A DNA stretch of 64,000 nucleotides from Kluyvera sp040932435 (GTDB lineage: Bacteria > Pseudomonadota > Gammaproteobacteria > Enterobacterales > Enterobacteriaceae), in assembly GCF_040932435.1 (NCBI RefSeq), contig NZ_JBFQGA010000015.1, positions 1 through 64,000 of the forward strand. Reading direction: 5' to 3'. The notes below the pieces were generated by a model that did not search any database, was not told the origin of the DNA, and saw only the letters and a program-made list of their open reading frames with translations. The translations under genes were made by a program, and so were the position numbers. Positions 52,522 through 62,017 of the stretch are shown piece by piece; position 1 is the stretch's first letter; every line of letters begins with the position of its first letter.

Positions 52522-53691
52522 TCACTTTAAATCCATCTTCACCGTCACATTCCCCTCGAATTTCCCCGCCGTGGGGCGGGCGGCAGTGGTGCTGACCGGG
52601 GCAGCCTGAATATGCACGGTGCCATCGCCGCTTTCATCTACCGTGACCGGGAATTCATATGTGCCGTCCAACTGCACGTTCTGGCTGTCTTCAGTATACA
52701 CCCTCACTCCTAGGTCATCGCGACCGATCAATTTGGCGATTAACGCATTGCTGTTATCCACCACGCCTTGATCGGCGGTTAACGTCAGCTTGATTTTGTC
52801 GCTCTTGCCGACGGCGTTACCGTCGCAGTGGTAAGAGATGTCCACCGCTTTTAGCGCGTAACCGGAAGGCGGCTGCCCGCGGGTGACAAACTGCGAACTG
52901 ACAATATTGCCCAAATCTACCTCAATAGTGCTTCCGGCATTGATGGTGCAACTCAGCGGCGCGGAGAGGGTGCCGCCCAGATAAACATCGGCCACATGCG
53001 TTGCGTATTGGAAGTCAGCGGTGGCACAGCCCGTCGTATTGGTGTAACAGATAGACTCATAGTATTGCACCACGATAGTCTGAGGGATGGTTGCCACGCC
53101 GAGAATAGGCTTTTTGATATACATCTTGGCGCTGATCACACTCCATTTGTAGGTATTTTGCGCCACCGTCACGCCAACAGGCATATCGTGACAGACATTG
53201 TAAGCACTTGGTTTTTTCTGGCCCGACTGCGCTCTGTTTCTCGTCACTGTCGGATACTCGGTGATGGGAATCCTGACCCCCGAGATATCATCCGAATGGT
53301 TGGCGGCCTGATAGACGCCTTCAACATGCACATCGAGGTTCTCGGTCAGAAAACCATAATTGACCCCACCGACAGAGACACCGGTAGCCAGCGGGCTTCC
53401 TACCCACTGGTACTCATAGATGTTCGTCGTGCTAATCACGTTAGGAGGGCACTTGCAGCTGGCTTCCACTGCCGCGCCCCCTGTAGCGACAATGGGCGAA
53501 TCAACATTCCCGGCAGGGCCAATGATATTACCAGCGGTGTTATTGGCGGATTCGATGTCATCGTTGAGCAGGATGTCGTAGCGTTGTATCCCCGCAGCAA
53601 AACAGTTAGTGAGTATGGTGGCCCGCGCCGTGCCGGAGATCAGCAAGCCAGACAGGGCGATAGATAAAAAGAGGGTGAGTGATGGTTTCAT
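52522..53691 (-). CDS. Fimbrial tip adhesin
   Basis: 389 residues with a signal peptide ending SGTARA before TILTNCF. Residues 25-240 form an unusual lectin-like domain with many Cys (CFAAG, CKCPPNV, CHDMP, CYTNTTGCA). Residues about 245-389 are a pilin domain (LSCTINAGSTIEVDLGNI, then GKFEGNVTVKMDLK with the penultimate aromatic replaced by hydrophobic residues), which fills the groove of the next subunit. It is the last gene of the fimbrial operon, after the usher, the usual place for the adhesin. The receptor specificity cannot be predicted. Confidence 0.85.
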   Translation of the reverse strand: MKPSLTLFLSIALSGLLISGTARATILTNCFAAGIQRYDILLNDDIESANNTAGNIIGPAGNVDSPIVATGGAAVEASCKCPPNVISTTNIYEYQWVGSPLATGVSVGGVNYGFLTENLDVHVEGVYQAANHSDDISGVRIPITEYPTVTRNRAQSGQKKPSAYNVCHDMPVGVTVAQNTYKWSVISAKMYIKKPILGVATIPQTIVVQYYESICYTNTTGCATADFQYATHVADVYLGGTLSAPLSCTINAGSTIEVDLGNIVSSQFVTRGQPPSGYALKAVDISYHCDGNAVGKSDKIKLTLTADQGVVDNSNALIAKLIGRDDLGVRVYTEDSQNVQLDGTYEFPVTVDESGDGTVHIQAAPVSTTAARPTAGKFEGNVTVKMDLK

Positions 53692-53692
53692 A

Positions 53693-56239
53693 TTATTGCG
53701 CCTGTTGAGAGAGCTGCTGGCACGTAGCGTGCAGGTAACGGATGCCGTTCGGGCTGGCGGCCTGCTGTTCGGCGGCTAGGTTGATGGTGGCGGTACACTG
53801 TTGATCCGGCGCATTTCCCCACTGCACCTGGAGCGGCATCTGATCGGCCACGCCCGCGAGGTAGAGTGTGCCGGTATCATCCACGATACCGCTGATGGCC
53901 AGCGATTTAACCGTCGCCATCGCGCCAAACGGCACCGCCGCGCCGTTGGGGCGTGTTAAGGTGAGCAGCACGCGATAACCGACGTGTGCCTCAAACGTGG
54001 CGCTCACGGCGGCGTTGCGCGACGGGATCACCGTCACGGCGGTTTCACCGGTATCGACATCTTCCGGCAGGCTGCTGGCATCAACGCGGATCTGGTTTTC
54101 CTGATACGGGGTTAACGATGGGATCACCGCGTTGCCCTGCCAGTCGGTACGCACGCCGCGCTGGTTCTGGAAGCGCACGCCTGTTGCGCCGCTGGCGCTG
54201 ACGATAGCAAACTGGCTGCCGAGCGGCTGCGCCAGCGTCACGCCGTGCGGGTGGGCGACCAGCGCGCCACTAACGCCGTAATTCAGGCGCTGCGTGTTAT
54301 CCGAGCCGTAGGCGTAACCGGCGTTGAAGTTGGCATACTGCGAGCTATAGCCGCCATTGAGGTTGCTGGCATCGCCGCCGCCGTGGTTGGTATGGCTTTG
54401 CTGGAACGAGTAGCTCAGACGGTTGTCATCCAGCAGCGTACCGCTGACGCCAAGGTTTTGCTGGGTATCGCCATGCTTGCTGTTGCTGAGGCTGTAGCTG
54501 CTCCTGGCGTTCGGCAGCCATTTACTTAACGGGATACTCACGCCGCAGGAGAACATCTGGTCGCCCTGCTGGCCGTCGCTTTTGCTGTAGGAGTAAGCTA
54601 GGTTGACGCTGATGTCGCCAATTGTGGTGTTCAGGCCCGCCGAAAGGCTGCGTTCTTTGTATGACGTACTCCAGTAATCCTGCTGATAACCGCTCAGGTA
54701 AAGGCTGGCGCCCGCCACGCTCTGGCTGATGCTGGCCTGCACGCGGTTACGTTTGTTGTAGTTGAACATCAGGTCGTCTTCATTGCCGTCGTAACGCTGG
54801 TTGGCATCGGCAAAGCTGTAATAGCCTTGGGTGGAGTAGCGATAGCTGGCCAGCGTCAGATTGGTATCCGTAGCGTCAATTTTCTTGGTGTAGAGCAGGC
54901 GGTAAGACTGGCCGCTGTGCTGGGTGTCGTTATCGAGCGTTGTTTTCGCTACCGTCACGTCAGCAGACAGCGAACCAAATTCCCCCAACGCTACGCCCGC
55001 GCCGCTGTTGAGCGCCTGATAGTCTTGCGCAGCGGTGACGCCGCCAAACAGCGTAATGGCGTTGTGCACACCGTAAATCAGGCTGCCCTGGGCGAACGCC
55101 GGCTCGTGCTGGCCGCTGTCGCTGTCGGCGCGGTAGCGTCCGGCGGTCACTTCGTATTTAAAATGCCCGGGGCGCTGCATCACCGCGACGCTGGAATAGG
55201 GCTGGGTAAAGTGACGCTCGCTGCCGTCGGCCTCTTTGATGGTCACCTCCAGATCGCCGCTGTTAGTGGTGGAGTAGAGATCGTTAATTTCAAACGCGCC
55301 GGGGGCGACATTTTGCTGATAGATAAGGTAACCGTTCTGGCGCACCGACACTTCGGCGTTGGAGCTGGCGATGCCGCGAATGGTGGGCGCATAGCCGCGC
55401 TCGCTGTAAGGCTGCATTTCGTCGTCGGAGGCGAGGTTCACGCCGCGATATTGCACGCTGTCAAACACATCGCCGCGAGTGCTGCTTTCGCCACCGGTAA
55501 ACTGCGCCCGCAGGGTGTCGATATCGTGCTGTAAATAGGTGTTGATGGCCTCCCAGCTTTGGCTGCCGTCGGTGTTGCTCCAGGTGGAATAATGGCGCAG
55601 CCGCCAGCCGCCCAGGTTCATGCCGCTGCGCAAGTTCAGGAATTGGTTGCGGCTGGTGCTGTGGTTGCTGTCCTGGTTTTGCGAGCCGGAAAAGCTGTAG
55701 TTGGCAAAGGCGACGGGCACGCCGTCATCCCAGCGTGACGGGTCAATATAGTCTTTGCCCATGCCCGCCAGCGCAGCCTGTGGAATACTCAGGCGCAGCG
55801 TCATCGCCGTGAAATCAAGCTCCGCCAGCGCCTGCGGAATATAGTTGCCCAACGGTTTGGGCAACGGTTTTGTGGCGTCAAGCGCGGCTAATTCAGGGTA
55901 TTTATCTACCGCCACGTTCCACTTGCGCAGCATCGCGGGCGTAAGCTGCGGCGCCAGACCGCCGCCGTCGTGGGCAAGATAGGTGATGTTCGTGTCGTCC
56001 AGCAGGTTGCCATTCACCCGAATGCGCGAGGCATACACGCCAGGCAACTGCGCGCCAGACTGCGAAAACAGGGAAAGGTCGATATCCTGCTGCGTGATGC
56101 CGTTGCCTTCCAGCGAGGTCGGCGAAAAGCCATACTCGCGGGCGTTTGCCGTGCCAATGGCGGCCAGCAGCGCGACGCTAAGCAGACTAAGCCGCCAGCG
56201 GTGCCGGTTACGTCGTAGCGAAGGGCCCGGTGCGAGCAT
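53693..56239 (-). CDS. Fimbrial outer-membrane usher
   Basis: 848 residues from ATG 56239. The signal peptide ends AAIGTANA before REYGFSPTSLEG. The N-terminal chaperone-binding domain has LEGNGITQQDIDLSLF and YASRIRVNG. The 24-strand pore and plug follow, with the usher signature FEINDLYSTTNSGDLEVTI, and the C-terminal domains have Cys pairs (TCQQLSQ at the end). It secretes and assembles the pilus subunits at the outer membrane. It is placed four bases from the chaperone and one base from the adhesin, in one operon on the minus strand. Confidence 0.93.
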   Translation of the reverse strand: MLAPGPSLRRNRHRWRLSLLSVALLAAIGTANAREYGFSPTSLEGNGITQQDIDLSLFSQSGAQLPGVYASRIRVNGNLLDDTNITYLAHDGGGLAPQLTPAMLRKWNVAVDKYPELAALDATKPLPKPLGNYIPQALAELDFTAMTLRLSIPQAALAGMGKDYIDPSRWDDGVPVAFANYSFSGSQNQDSNHSTSRNQFLNLRSGMNLGGWRLRHYSTWSNTDGSQSWEAINTYLQHDIDTLRAQFTGGESSTRGDVFDSVQYRGVNLASDDEMQPYSERGYAPTIRGIASSNAEVSVRQNGYLIYQQNVAPGAFEINDLYSTTNSGDLEVTIKEADGSERHFTQPYSSVAVMQRPGHFKYEVTAGRYRADSDSGQHEPAFAQGSLIYGVHNAITLFGGVTAAQDYQALNSGAGVALGEFGSLSADVTVAKTTLDNDTQHSGQSYRLLYTKKIDATDTNLTLASYRYSTQGYYSFADANQRYDGNEDDLMFNYNKRNRVQASISQSVAGASLYLSGYQQDYWSTSYKERSLSAGLNTTIGDISVNLAYSYSKSDGQQGDQMFSCGVSIPLSKWLPNARSSYSLSNSKHGDTQQNLGVSGTLLDDNRLSYSFQQSHTNHGGGDASNLNGGYSSQYANFNAGYAYGSDNTQRLNYGVSGALVAHPHGVTLAQPLGSQFAIVSASGATGVRFQNQRGVRTDWQGNAVIPSLTPYQENQIRVDASSLPEDVDTGETAVTVIPSRNAAVSATFEAHVGYRVLLTLTRPNGAAVPFGAMATVKSLAISGIVDDTGTLYLAGVADQMPLQVQWGNAPDQQCTATINLAAEQQAASPNGIRYLHATCQQLSQQAQ

Positions 56240-56246
56240 CAAACGA

Positions 56247-56939
56247 TTAACCCTGCGTCAGCATGGTGGTGTGCTTATCCGACGCATTGCCGTAATCGGT
56301 AATGCAGCGCCAGCTTACGCTGTTACCCTGGGCGTTTTTCGGCAGCGGGATATCGGCCCGCGCGTGCGGGGCGACCATATCGGCTTTCTCCAGCTTACTG
56401 TTGCCAAGCTGCAAGGAGTCGAACACACTGTGAAACGCGCCATCGTTAATCACCGTTAACTGATCGCCACGGCGGGTAAAGCGCAGCTTCTGGCAGGTTT
56501 CCTCCGCCGAGCCGGGAAGATCGCGCGGGCGAAAGAATAGCTTGAGCCGCGTTTTGTAGTTCAGGCGCAGCATGTTTTTCCCCTCGTCGACTTTATCCGC
56601 GCCGGGAATGGTGCGCACGTTCATGTAAAACAGCGACTCTCGATCGGTGGGAAGCGGCATACCGTTCCAGGCAATACGCAGGCTTTGCTCTTTTTGTGGG
56701 TCAAGACGAAATAGTGGCGGGGTGACGATAAACGGCCCGCGAGTTTTCCCGTCGCCAGTGTCGGTCCAGGACTGCACCAGCCACGGCAGTTCTTGCTCTT
56801 TATTAGTTATCGGCAGGGCGATCTCTTTTTTTTCGGCGTTATAAACCAAGCGCGTGCGGCCAATCTGAATACCCGCCGCGTAGCTAACGGAAGTCACTAT
56901 TAGAGGAATGCATAATAAAATCTGAGATACCGTACGCAT
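56247..56939 (-). CDS. Periplasmic fimbrial chaperone
   Basis: 230 residues with a signal peptide ending SVSYAA before GIQIGRTRLVYN. The PapD-like features are RTRLVYNAEKKEIALPITN with the conserved subunit-anchoring Arg, then PFIVTPPLFRLDPQKEQSLR and the signature ESLFYMNVRTIPG. A Cys pair occurs in the second domain (EETCQKLRF, WRCITDY). It donates a strand to subunits before usher delivery. It is separated from the pilin gene by 120 bp. Confidence 0.93.
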   Translation of the reverse strand: MRTVSQILLCIPLIVTSVSYAAGIQIGRTRLVYNAEKKEIALPITNKEQELPWLVQSWTDTGDGKTRGPFIVTPPLFRLDPQKEQSLRIAWNGMPLPTDRESLFYMNVRTIPGADKVDEGKNMLRLNYKTRLKLFFRPRDLPGSAEETCQKLRFTRRGDQLTVINDGAFHSVFDSLQLGNSKLEKADMVAPHARADIPLPKNAQGNSVSWRCITDYGNASDKHTTMLTQG

Positions 56940-57059
56940 AATCTCAACTTATATTTGATAGTTGTGTTCCGTTGGCGGGAAATAGTCAGTGCGGGGGCGT
57001 GGCTATTTTCCGCCTCATCTTTTTGATGAAATGATATTTTCTAAATCAATAATTTTATA

Positions 57060-57641
57060 TTAATGATAAACTATATTTATAGTCATATCCGCATCCGCCG
57101 GGCCAGCGGTGACAGCGGCGGCGTATGATTTATAACGCGCGTTGAGGCTGGCCGTAATACTGGTACCTGCAGTTGAGGGAAGTGGTATAAAGACTTGTCC
57201 TTCAGTGCCATCCATTTTAATAAGCGTCGTATCGCTGCCTTCCTCGCTCACGGCAATACCCACCCCTGTTGCAGCGGTGGTACCTTCTGTGGTGATTTTA
57301 CTGACATCCAGCAGCGTATCTGAGCCTGTCTCCGTGGTTGTTCCGTTAAAAGTAAGCTGGACCATAGGAAGGCCGTCGCTTGTTACGGGGCAGTCTTTTA
57401 AAGTAATGATAAAGGGGGCTAGCGAGGATTCAGCGCCGATGGTGCCAAACGTCGACTTCACCCAGGTGCCTAAATCGACGGTACTGTCTGTTCCGGTATC
57501 CCCTTCAATAACACAGCTGGGTTCGACAATTTGACCGGTGAAATGAATTTTACCGGCGTTGTTTTCAGCGGCGAAGGCGGGAGCTGAAGTGAGCGCAAGC
57601 AGGATGGTGGATATTGCCGTTACTTTAATGTCCATAACCAT
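57060..57641 (-). CDS. Major fimbrial subunit
   Basis: 193 residues. The signal peptide ends SAPAFA before AENNAGKIHF. The mature protein is FimA-like: GKIHFTGQIVEPSCVIEG, with the Cys pair SCVI and LKDCPV, and the C-terminal ADADMTINIVYH with the penultimate aromatic Tyr used for donor-strand contacts. AAGGAT precedes the ATG at 57641; a second ATG two codons on is possible. It is the first gene of a four-gene operon (pilin, chaperone, usher, adhesin). No recombinase gene or invertible element is visible upstream, so fim-style phase variation is not indicated. Confidence 0.92.
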   Translation of the reverse strand: MVMDIKVTAISTILLALTSAPAFAAENNAGKIHFTGQIVEPSCVIEGDTGTDSTVDLGTWVKSTFGTIGAESSLAPFIITLKDCPVTSDGLPMVQLTFNGTTTETGSDTLLDVSKITTEGTTAATGVGIAVSEEGSDTTLIKMDGTEGQVFIPLPSTAGTSITASLNARYKSYAAAVTAGPADADMTINIVYH

Positions 57642-58128
57642 AGATCCTTAATGGTGGTAATCCATAATATTTTATCGAATAGAATTTATTTCAAATAGGA
57701 GGTGGGGTCAATACATAACATATTATTAATAATCTGATAAATATATTATGTGGTATAGGTCACGAGATGGATTGTAATCAAAGTTGCGTAGCTTTGATAA
57801 GCGTAAATATGTCGCAATCGTCAATGGAGTGACAATAATTTGGACTGTCATAAATGATTTTTATTATGCAGGTCTAATATATTCTAAATGCTGATGCTTT
57901 ATCCGTAATTTACTTCGGTAGACGAGGATTTGTTTATTTTTTAAATGTTTATTGTTAACAATATACGGATTATTTTCTCTTATTCCGAAAATGACATCTC
58001 TGATGGGTAAAAAAAGTCCGTTATCTGACAAATGAGACAATAAGCGGGCGTTATCGAGGCTATTCGACCCATTGGATACCTGCGTTTCTGGCACGATCGA
58101 TGTTCCACCATGGCAATGGGCGTAGGCA
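57642..58128. promoter_or_regulatory. Divergent promoter region between the pilin gene and flhB
   Basis: AT-rich 487 bp. The left part (AATACATAACATATTATTAA, 57709-57728) resembles promoter and H-NS-type sequence for the fimbriae. The right 120 bp before flhB are GC-richer and resemble enterobacterial flhB leaders. I cannot identify an FlhDC box with confidence. Confidence 0.5.
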
Positions 58129-59280
58129 GTGGCAGAAGAGAGCGACGACGACAAAACAGAAGCCCCCACACCCCAAAAGCTTGAAAAAGCACGAGAGGAA
58201 GGGCAGATACCGCGATCCCGCGAGCTAACATCGTTACTGATGTTGCTGGTGGGTGTTTGTGTTATCTGGCTGGGCGGGGAGTCCCTTGCCCGTCGTTTGG
58301 CGAATCTTCTCTCGGGAGGATTGCGCTTCGATCACAGCATTATCAGCGATCCCAATCTCATTCTCGGACAAATCATTCAACTGTTAAAAGAGGCCATGTT
58401 TGGCCTGATGCCGCTGATTGTTGGCTGCGTCGTGGTGGCGTTGATCGCGCCGATGATGCTCGGTGGTTTGGTGTTTAGCGGCAAATCGCTGGCCTTCAAG
58501 TTCGACAAGCTAAACCCGTTGCCCGGCATTAAGCGCATGTTCTCAGCGCAAACGGCGGCGGAGTTGATGAAAGCCATTATGAAGGCTGTATTGATGGGCA
58601 GCGTGGCGGGCATGTTTATGTGGTTTCACTGGCCGCAGATGATGCGTCTGGTGAGCGAATCGCCGTTCGCCGCCATGGGCAATGCGCTGAATATGGTCGG
58701 CCTATGCGCGCTGCTGGTGGCGTTAGGGATTATCCCGATGGTCGGTTTTGATGTCTTTTGGCAGATCCACAGCCATCTGAAAAAACTGCGCATGTCGCGT
58801 CAGGATATTCGCGATGAATTTAAACAAAGCGAAGGCGACCCGCACGTTAAAGGCCGTATCCGCCAGATGCAGCATGCGGCGGCGCGGCGCAGGATGATGG
58901 CCGATGTGCCAAAAGCCGACGTTATCGTTAATAACCCAACCCACTATTCGGTGGCATTGCAGTATGACGAAAACAAAATGAGCGCCCCGAAAGTGGTGGC
59001 GAAAGGTGCGGGGCTGGTGGCCCTGCGCATTCGCGAAATTGGCGAAGAGAATCGTATTCCGATGCTGGAAGCGCCGCCGCTTGCGCGAGCGCTGTATCGT
59101 CATGCGGATATCGGCCAGCAGATCCCCGGCGCTTTGTACGCTGCCGTTGCGGAAGTGCTGGCATGGGTATGGCAGTTGAAACGCTGGAAACTGGCAGGCG
59201 GCACGCAGCCGAAAAAACCGGATAACTTACCGGTGCCTGAGGCACTGGATTTTTTGAACGAGAAGGACTCTGATGGCTAA
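58129..59280 (+). CDS. flhB: Flagellar type III export protein FlhB
   Basis: 383 residues from GTG 58129 (AEESDDDKTEAPTPQKLEKA). Four membrane helices are followed by the cytoplasmic domain with the autocleavage site NPTH in DVIVNNPTHYSVAL, which controls the switch from rod/hook to filament export. The sequence is close to K-12 FlhB. In K-12 it directly follows cheZ; here 11 kb of accessory DNA lies between. It overlaps flhA by eight bases. Confidence 0.96.
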   Translation: MAEESDDDKTEAPTPQKLEKAREEGQIPRSRELTSLLMLLVGVCVIWLGGESLARRLANLLSGGLRFDHSIISDPNLILGQIIQLLKEAMFGLMPLIVGCVVVALIAPMMLGGLVFSGKSLAFKFDKLNPLPGIKRMFSAQTAAELMKAIMKAVLMGSVAGMFMWFHWPQMMRLVSESPFAAMGNALNMVGLCALLVALGIIPMVGFDVFWQIHSHLKKLRMSRQDIRDEFKQSEGDPHVKGRIRQMQHAAARRRMMADVPKADVIVNNPTHYSVALQYDENKMSAPKVVAKGAGLVALRIREIGEENRIPMLEAPPLARALYRHADIGQQIPGALYAAVAEVLAWVWQLKRWKLAGGTQPKKPDNLPVPEALDFLNEKDSDG

Positions 59281-61354
59281 TCTTGTCGCAATGTTGCGTC
59301 TTCCCAGCAACCTGAAATCAACCCAATGGCAGGTGCTCGCCGGTCCGGTGCTGATCCTGTTGATTCTGTCGATGATGGTGCTGCCGCTGCCAGCGTTCGC
59401 ACTCGACCTGTTGTTCACCTTTAACATCGCGCTTTCCATCATGGTGCTGTTGGTGGCGATGTTCACCCAGCGGACGCTGGAATTCGCCGCCTTCCCGACC
59501 ATTTTGCTGTTCACCACGCTATTGCGCTTGGCACTGAACGTGGCCTCGACCCGTATTATCCTCATGGAAGGACATACCGGCGGTGCCGCGGCGGGTAAGG
59601 TGGTTGAAGCGTTTGGTCATTTCCTAGTCGGCGGTAACTTTGCTATCGGGATCGTGGTGTTCGTGATTCTGGTCATCATCAACTTTATGGTTATCACCAA
59701 GGGGGCGGGGCGTATTGCGGAAGTTGGCGCACGTTTCGTCCTTGATGGGATGCCGGGTAAACAGATGGCGATCGATGCCGATCTCAATGCCGGCATTATC
59801 GGGGAAGATGAAGCGAAAAAACGCCGCTCTGAGGTAACGCAGGAAGCGGATTTCTACGGTTCTATGGACGGTGCCAGTAAGTTTGTTCGCGGTGACGCCA
59901 TCGCCGGCATCCTTATTATGGTGATTAACGTCATCGGCGGTCTGCTGGTGGGTGTACTGCAGCATGGGATGGAGCTGGGCAAAGCGGCGGAGTCGTATAC
60001 GTTGCTGACCATCGGTGATGGTCTCGTCGCTCAGATCCCGGCGCTGGTTATCTCGACTGCAGCGGGCGTTATCGTCACCCGCGTGAGTACCGATCAGGAC
60101 GTCGGCGAGCAGATGGTGGGCCAGCTGTTCAGTAACCCGCGGGTGATGATGCTCAGCGCAGGGGTGCTCGGTTTGCTTGGCTTGGTGCCGGGTATGCCAA
60201 ACTTTGTGTTCTTACTGTTCACCGCCGCGCTGCTGGGGCTGGCGTGGTGGGTACGTGGCCGTGAAATTAAGGCACCGGATCAGCCGCAGCCGGTGAAAGC
60301 CGCAGAGAACACAACCCAAGCGGTTGAGGCCACTTGGAGCGATGTGCAGCTTGAGGACACGCTGGGCATGGAGGTGGGCTATCGGTTGATCCCGATGGTG
60401 GACTTCCAGCAGGATGGTGAGCTTTTAGGGCGCATTCGCAGCATCCGTAAAAAGTTTGCCCAGGAAATGGGCTTCCTGCCGCCGGTGGTGCATATCCGCG
60501 ACAACATGGATCTGTCGCCGGCCCGCTACCGCATCTTGCTTAAGGGCGTCGAAATTGGCAGCGGTGAAGCCTATCCGGGACGTTGGTTGGCGATCAACCC
60601 CGGCACTGCGGCGGGTACGCTTCCCGGCGAGGTGACGACCGATCCGGCGTTTGGGTTGGACGCCATCTGGATTGAAAGCGCGCTGAAAGAGCAGGCGCAG
60701 ATTCAGGGCTTCACGGTGGTGGAAGCCAGTACCGTGGTGGCAACGCATCTCAACCATCTGATAAGCCTGCATTCATCGGAACTGTTTGGCCGTCAGGAAG
60801 CGCAGCAGCTGCTTGATCGCGTAACACAAGATATGCCTAAGCTGACAGAGGATCTGGTTCCGGGCGTTGTGACGCTCACCACGCTGCACAAGGTGTTGCA
60901 AAATCTGTTGGATGAGAAGGTGCCAATCCGCGATATGCGCACCATTTTGGAGACGCTGGCGGAACATGCGCCGATTCAGGCCGATCCGGGCGAGCTGACG
61001 TCTGTTGTGCGCGTGGCGCTGGGTCGTGCGATTACGCAACGCTGGTTCCCGGGTAATGACGAAGTGCAGGTTATCGGTTTGGATACTCCACTGGAACGCC
61101 TGTTGCTGCAGGCATTGCAGGGCGGCGGTGGCTTGGAGCCGGGGCTGGCTGACCGTTTGCTGGCCCAGTCGCAGGAGGCGCTGGCGCGTCAGGAAATGCT
61201 TGGCGCACCGCCGGTGCTGCTGGTTAATCACGCTCTGCGTCCGCTGCTGTCGCGCTTCCTGCGTCGCAGCCTGCCGCAGCTGGTGGTACTGTCGAATCTG
61301 GAGCTGTCCGATAACCGAAATATCCGTATGACGGCGACCATTGGAGGGAAATAA
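59273..61354 (+). CDS. flhA: Flagellar type III export gate protein FlhA
   Basis: 693 residues (K-12: 692). Eight N-terminal membrane helices, with the FHIPEP-family loop GMPGKQMAIDADLNAGII, then the cytoplasmic nonamer-ring domain (from about 330) with LLPPVVHIRDNM-like FLPPVVHIRDNMDLSPA. It forms the export gate that uses the proton gradient and docks chaperone-substrate complexes. It shares a TAATG overlap with flhE. Confidence 0.97.
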   Translation: MANLVAMLRLPSNLKSTQWQVLAGPVLILLILSMMVLPLPAFALDLLFTFNIALSIMVLLVAMFTQRTLEFAAFPTILLFTTLLRLALNVASTRIILMEGHTGGAAAGKVVEAFGHFLVGGNFAIGIVVFVILVIINFMVITKGAGRIAEVGARFVLDGMPGKQMAIDADLNAGIIGEDEAKKRRSEVTQEADFYGSMDGASKFVRGDAIAGILIMVINVIGGLLVGVLQHGMELGKAAESYTLLTIGDGLVAQIPALVISTAAGVIVTRVSTDQDVGEQMVGQLFSNPRVMMLSAGVLGLLGLVPGMPNFVFLLFTAALLGLAWWVRGREIKAPDQPQPVKAAENTTQAVEATWSDVQLEDTLGMEVGYRLIPMVDFQQDGELLGRIRSIRKKFAQEMGFLPPVVHIRDNMDLSPARYRILLKGVEIGSGEAYPGRWLAINPGTAAGTLPGEVTTDPAFGLDAIWIESALKEQAQIQGFTVVEASTVVATHLNHLISLHSSELFGRQEAQQLLDRVTQDMPKLTEDLVPGVVTLTTLHKVLQNLLDEKVPIRDMRTILETLAEHAPIQADPGELTSVVRVALGRAITQRWFPGNDEVQVIGLDTPLERLLLQALQGGGGLEPGLADRLLAQSQEALARQEMLGAPPVLLVNHALRPLLSRFLRRSLPQLVVLSNLELSDNRNIRMTATIGGK

Positions 61355-61746
61355 TGGCTAAATGGCTACTGTTACTGTGTGTGCCCTTTTGGGCGCAGGC
61401 GGCGGGCGAGGGAGCTTGGCAGGCCAGCGCCATGGGCGTCACGCTGAATCATCGCGGCCAAGCGGCATCTTCCGTGCCGTTGGCCTCTTCCCAACCGGTC
61501 CAGGGGATGACTACGCGCGTGGCTTGGACCATCCAGTTAAATGGTCCGACTCCCGCCGGGCTGCGTACTAGGCTGTGTTCGCTTACCCGCTGCGTTGAAC
61601 TGGATGGGCTCAGCGGCACCACAATGGCGTTTAGCCAAGTGTCGGCGGCGGAGCCGTTTCGTTTTATTTGGGAAGTTCCGGGCGGCGGGAGATTAATCCC
61701 AGCCCTGCGGGTGCAAAGCATCCAACTTATTGTTAACTACCGCTAA
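61354..61746 (+). CDS. flhE: Flagellar protein FlhE
   Basis: 130 residues with a signal peptide ending FWAQA before AGEGAWQAS, so periplasmic. It has the family pattern RGQAASSVPLASSQPVQGMT, a Cys pair (TRLCSLTRCVEL) and IQLIVNYR at the end. FlhE prevents proton leakage through the export apparatus in Salmonella and affects swarming. In K-12 argS lies beyond; here a pectin-type catabolic cluster follows. Confidence 0.95.
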   Translation: MAKWLLLLCVPFWAQAAGEGAWQASAMGVTLNHRGQAASSVPLASSQPVQGMTTRVAWTIQLNGPTPAGLRTRLCSLTRCVELDGLSGTTMAFSQVSAAEPFRFIWEVPGGGRLIPALRVQSIQLIVNYR

Positions 61747-61819
61747 TCGCTGCGCTTTTCACCAATCGCCACCGGATTCTGGTGGCGACCTCGCATTTCT
61801 GACCCCCGCTTTTGAAAGT

Positions 61820-61839
61820 AAAGAAACGTTGTTTTATAA
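61820..61839 (+). promoter_or_regulatory. KdgR-like operator upstream of rhiT
   Basis: AAAGAAACGTTGTTTTATAA resembles the KdgR box (a palindrome of GAAAC and GTTTC halves around ATT-like bases) with a few mismatches. It lies about 180 bp before the transporter ATG. KdgR controls pectin catabolism in Dickeya and Pectobacterium. A second imperfect palindrome, TGCCA...TGGCA, is at 61876-61900. RhaS half-sites were not identified. Confidence 0.5.
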
Positions 61840-62017
61840 ATCAGTGACACTTGTGCCATGACTCTTTGCATTTTTGCCAATCCCGCTAATGGGCTGGCAG
61901 AAATAGGAAGGTATCCCATCACGCTTACTTTTACTGTAGCCGTGTCAGTACTCCTTTTGGCATAGCCCTGGCTTACCCGGGGGAGATTCATAATAAAAGA
62001 CACGGGATTGACGGCTA

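Noticed and set aside
54827..55534. 235-codon open frame antisense to the fimbrial usher
   Set aside because: It lies wholly inside the usher gene, lacks a ribosome binding site, and its composition is that of a shadow frame in GC-rich coding DNA.
57642..58128. fim-type invertible switch upstream of the pilin gene
   Set aside because: I found no pair of inverted repeats flanking the promoter and no FimB/FimE-type recombinase gene nearby.
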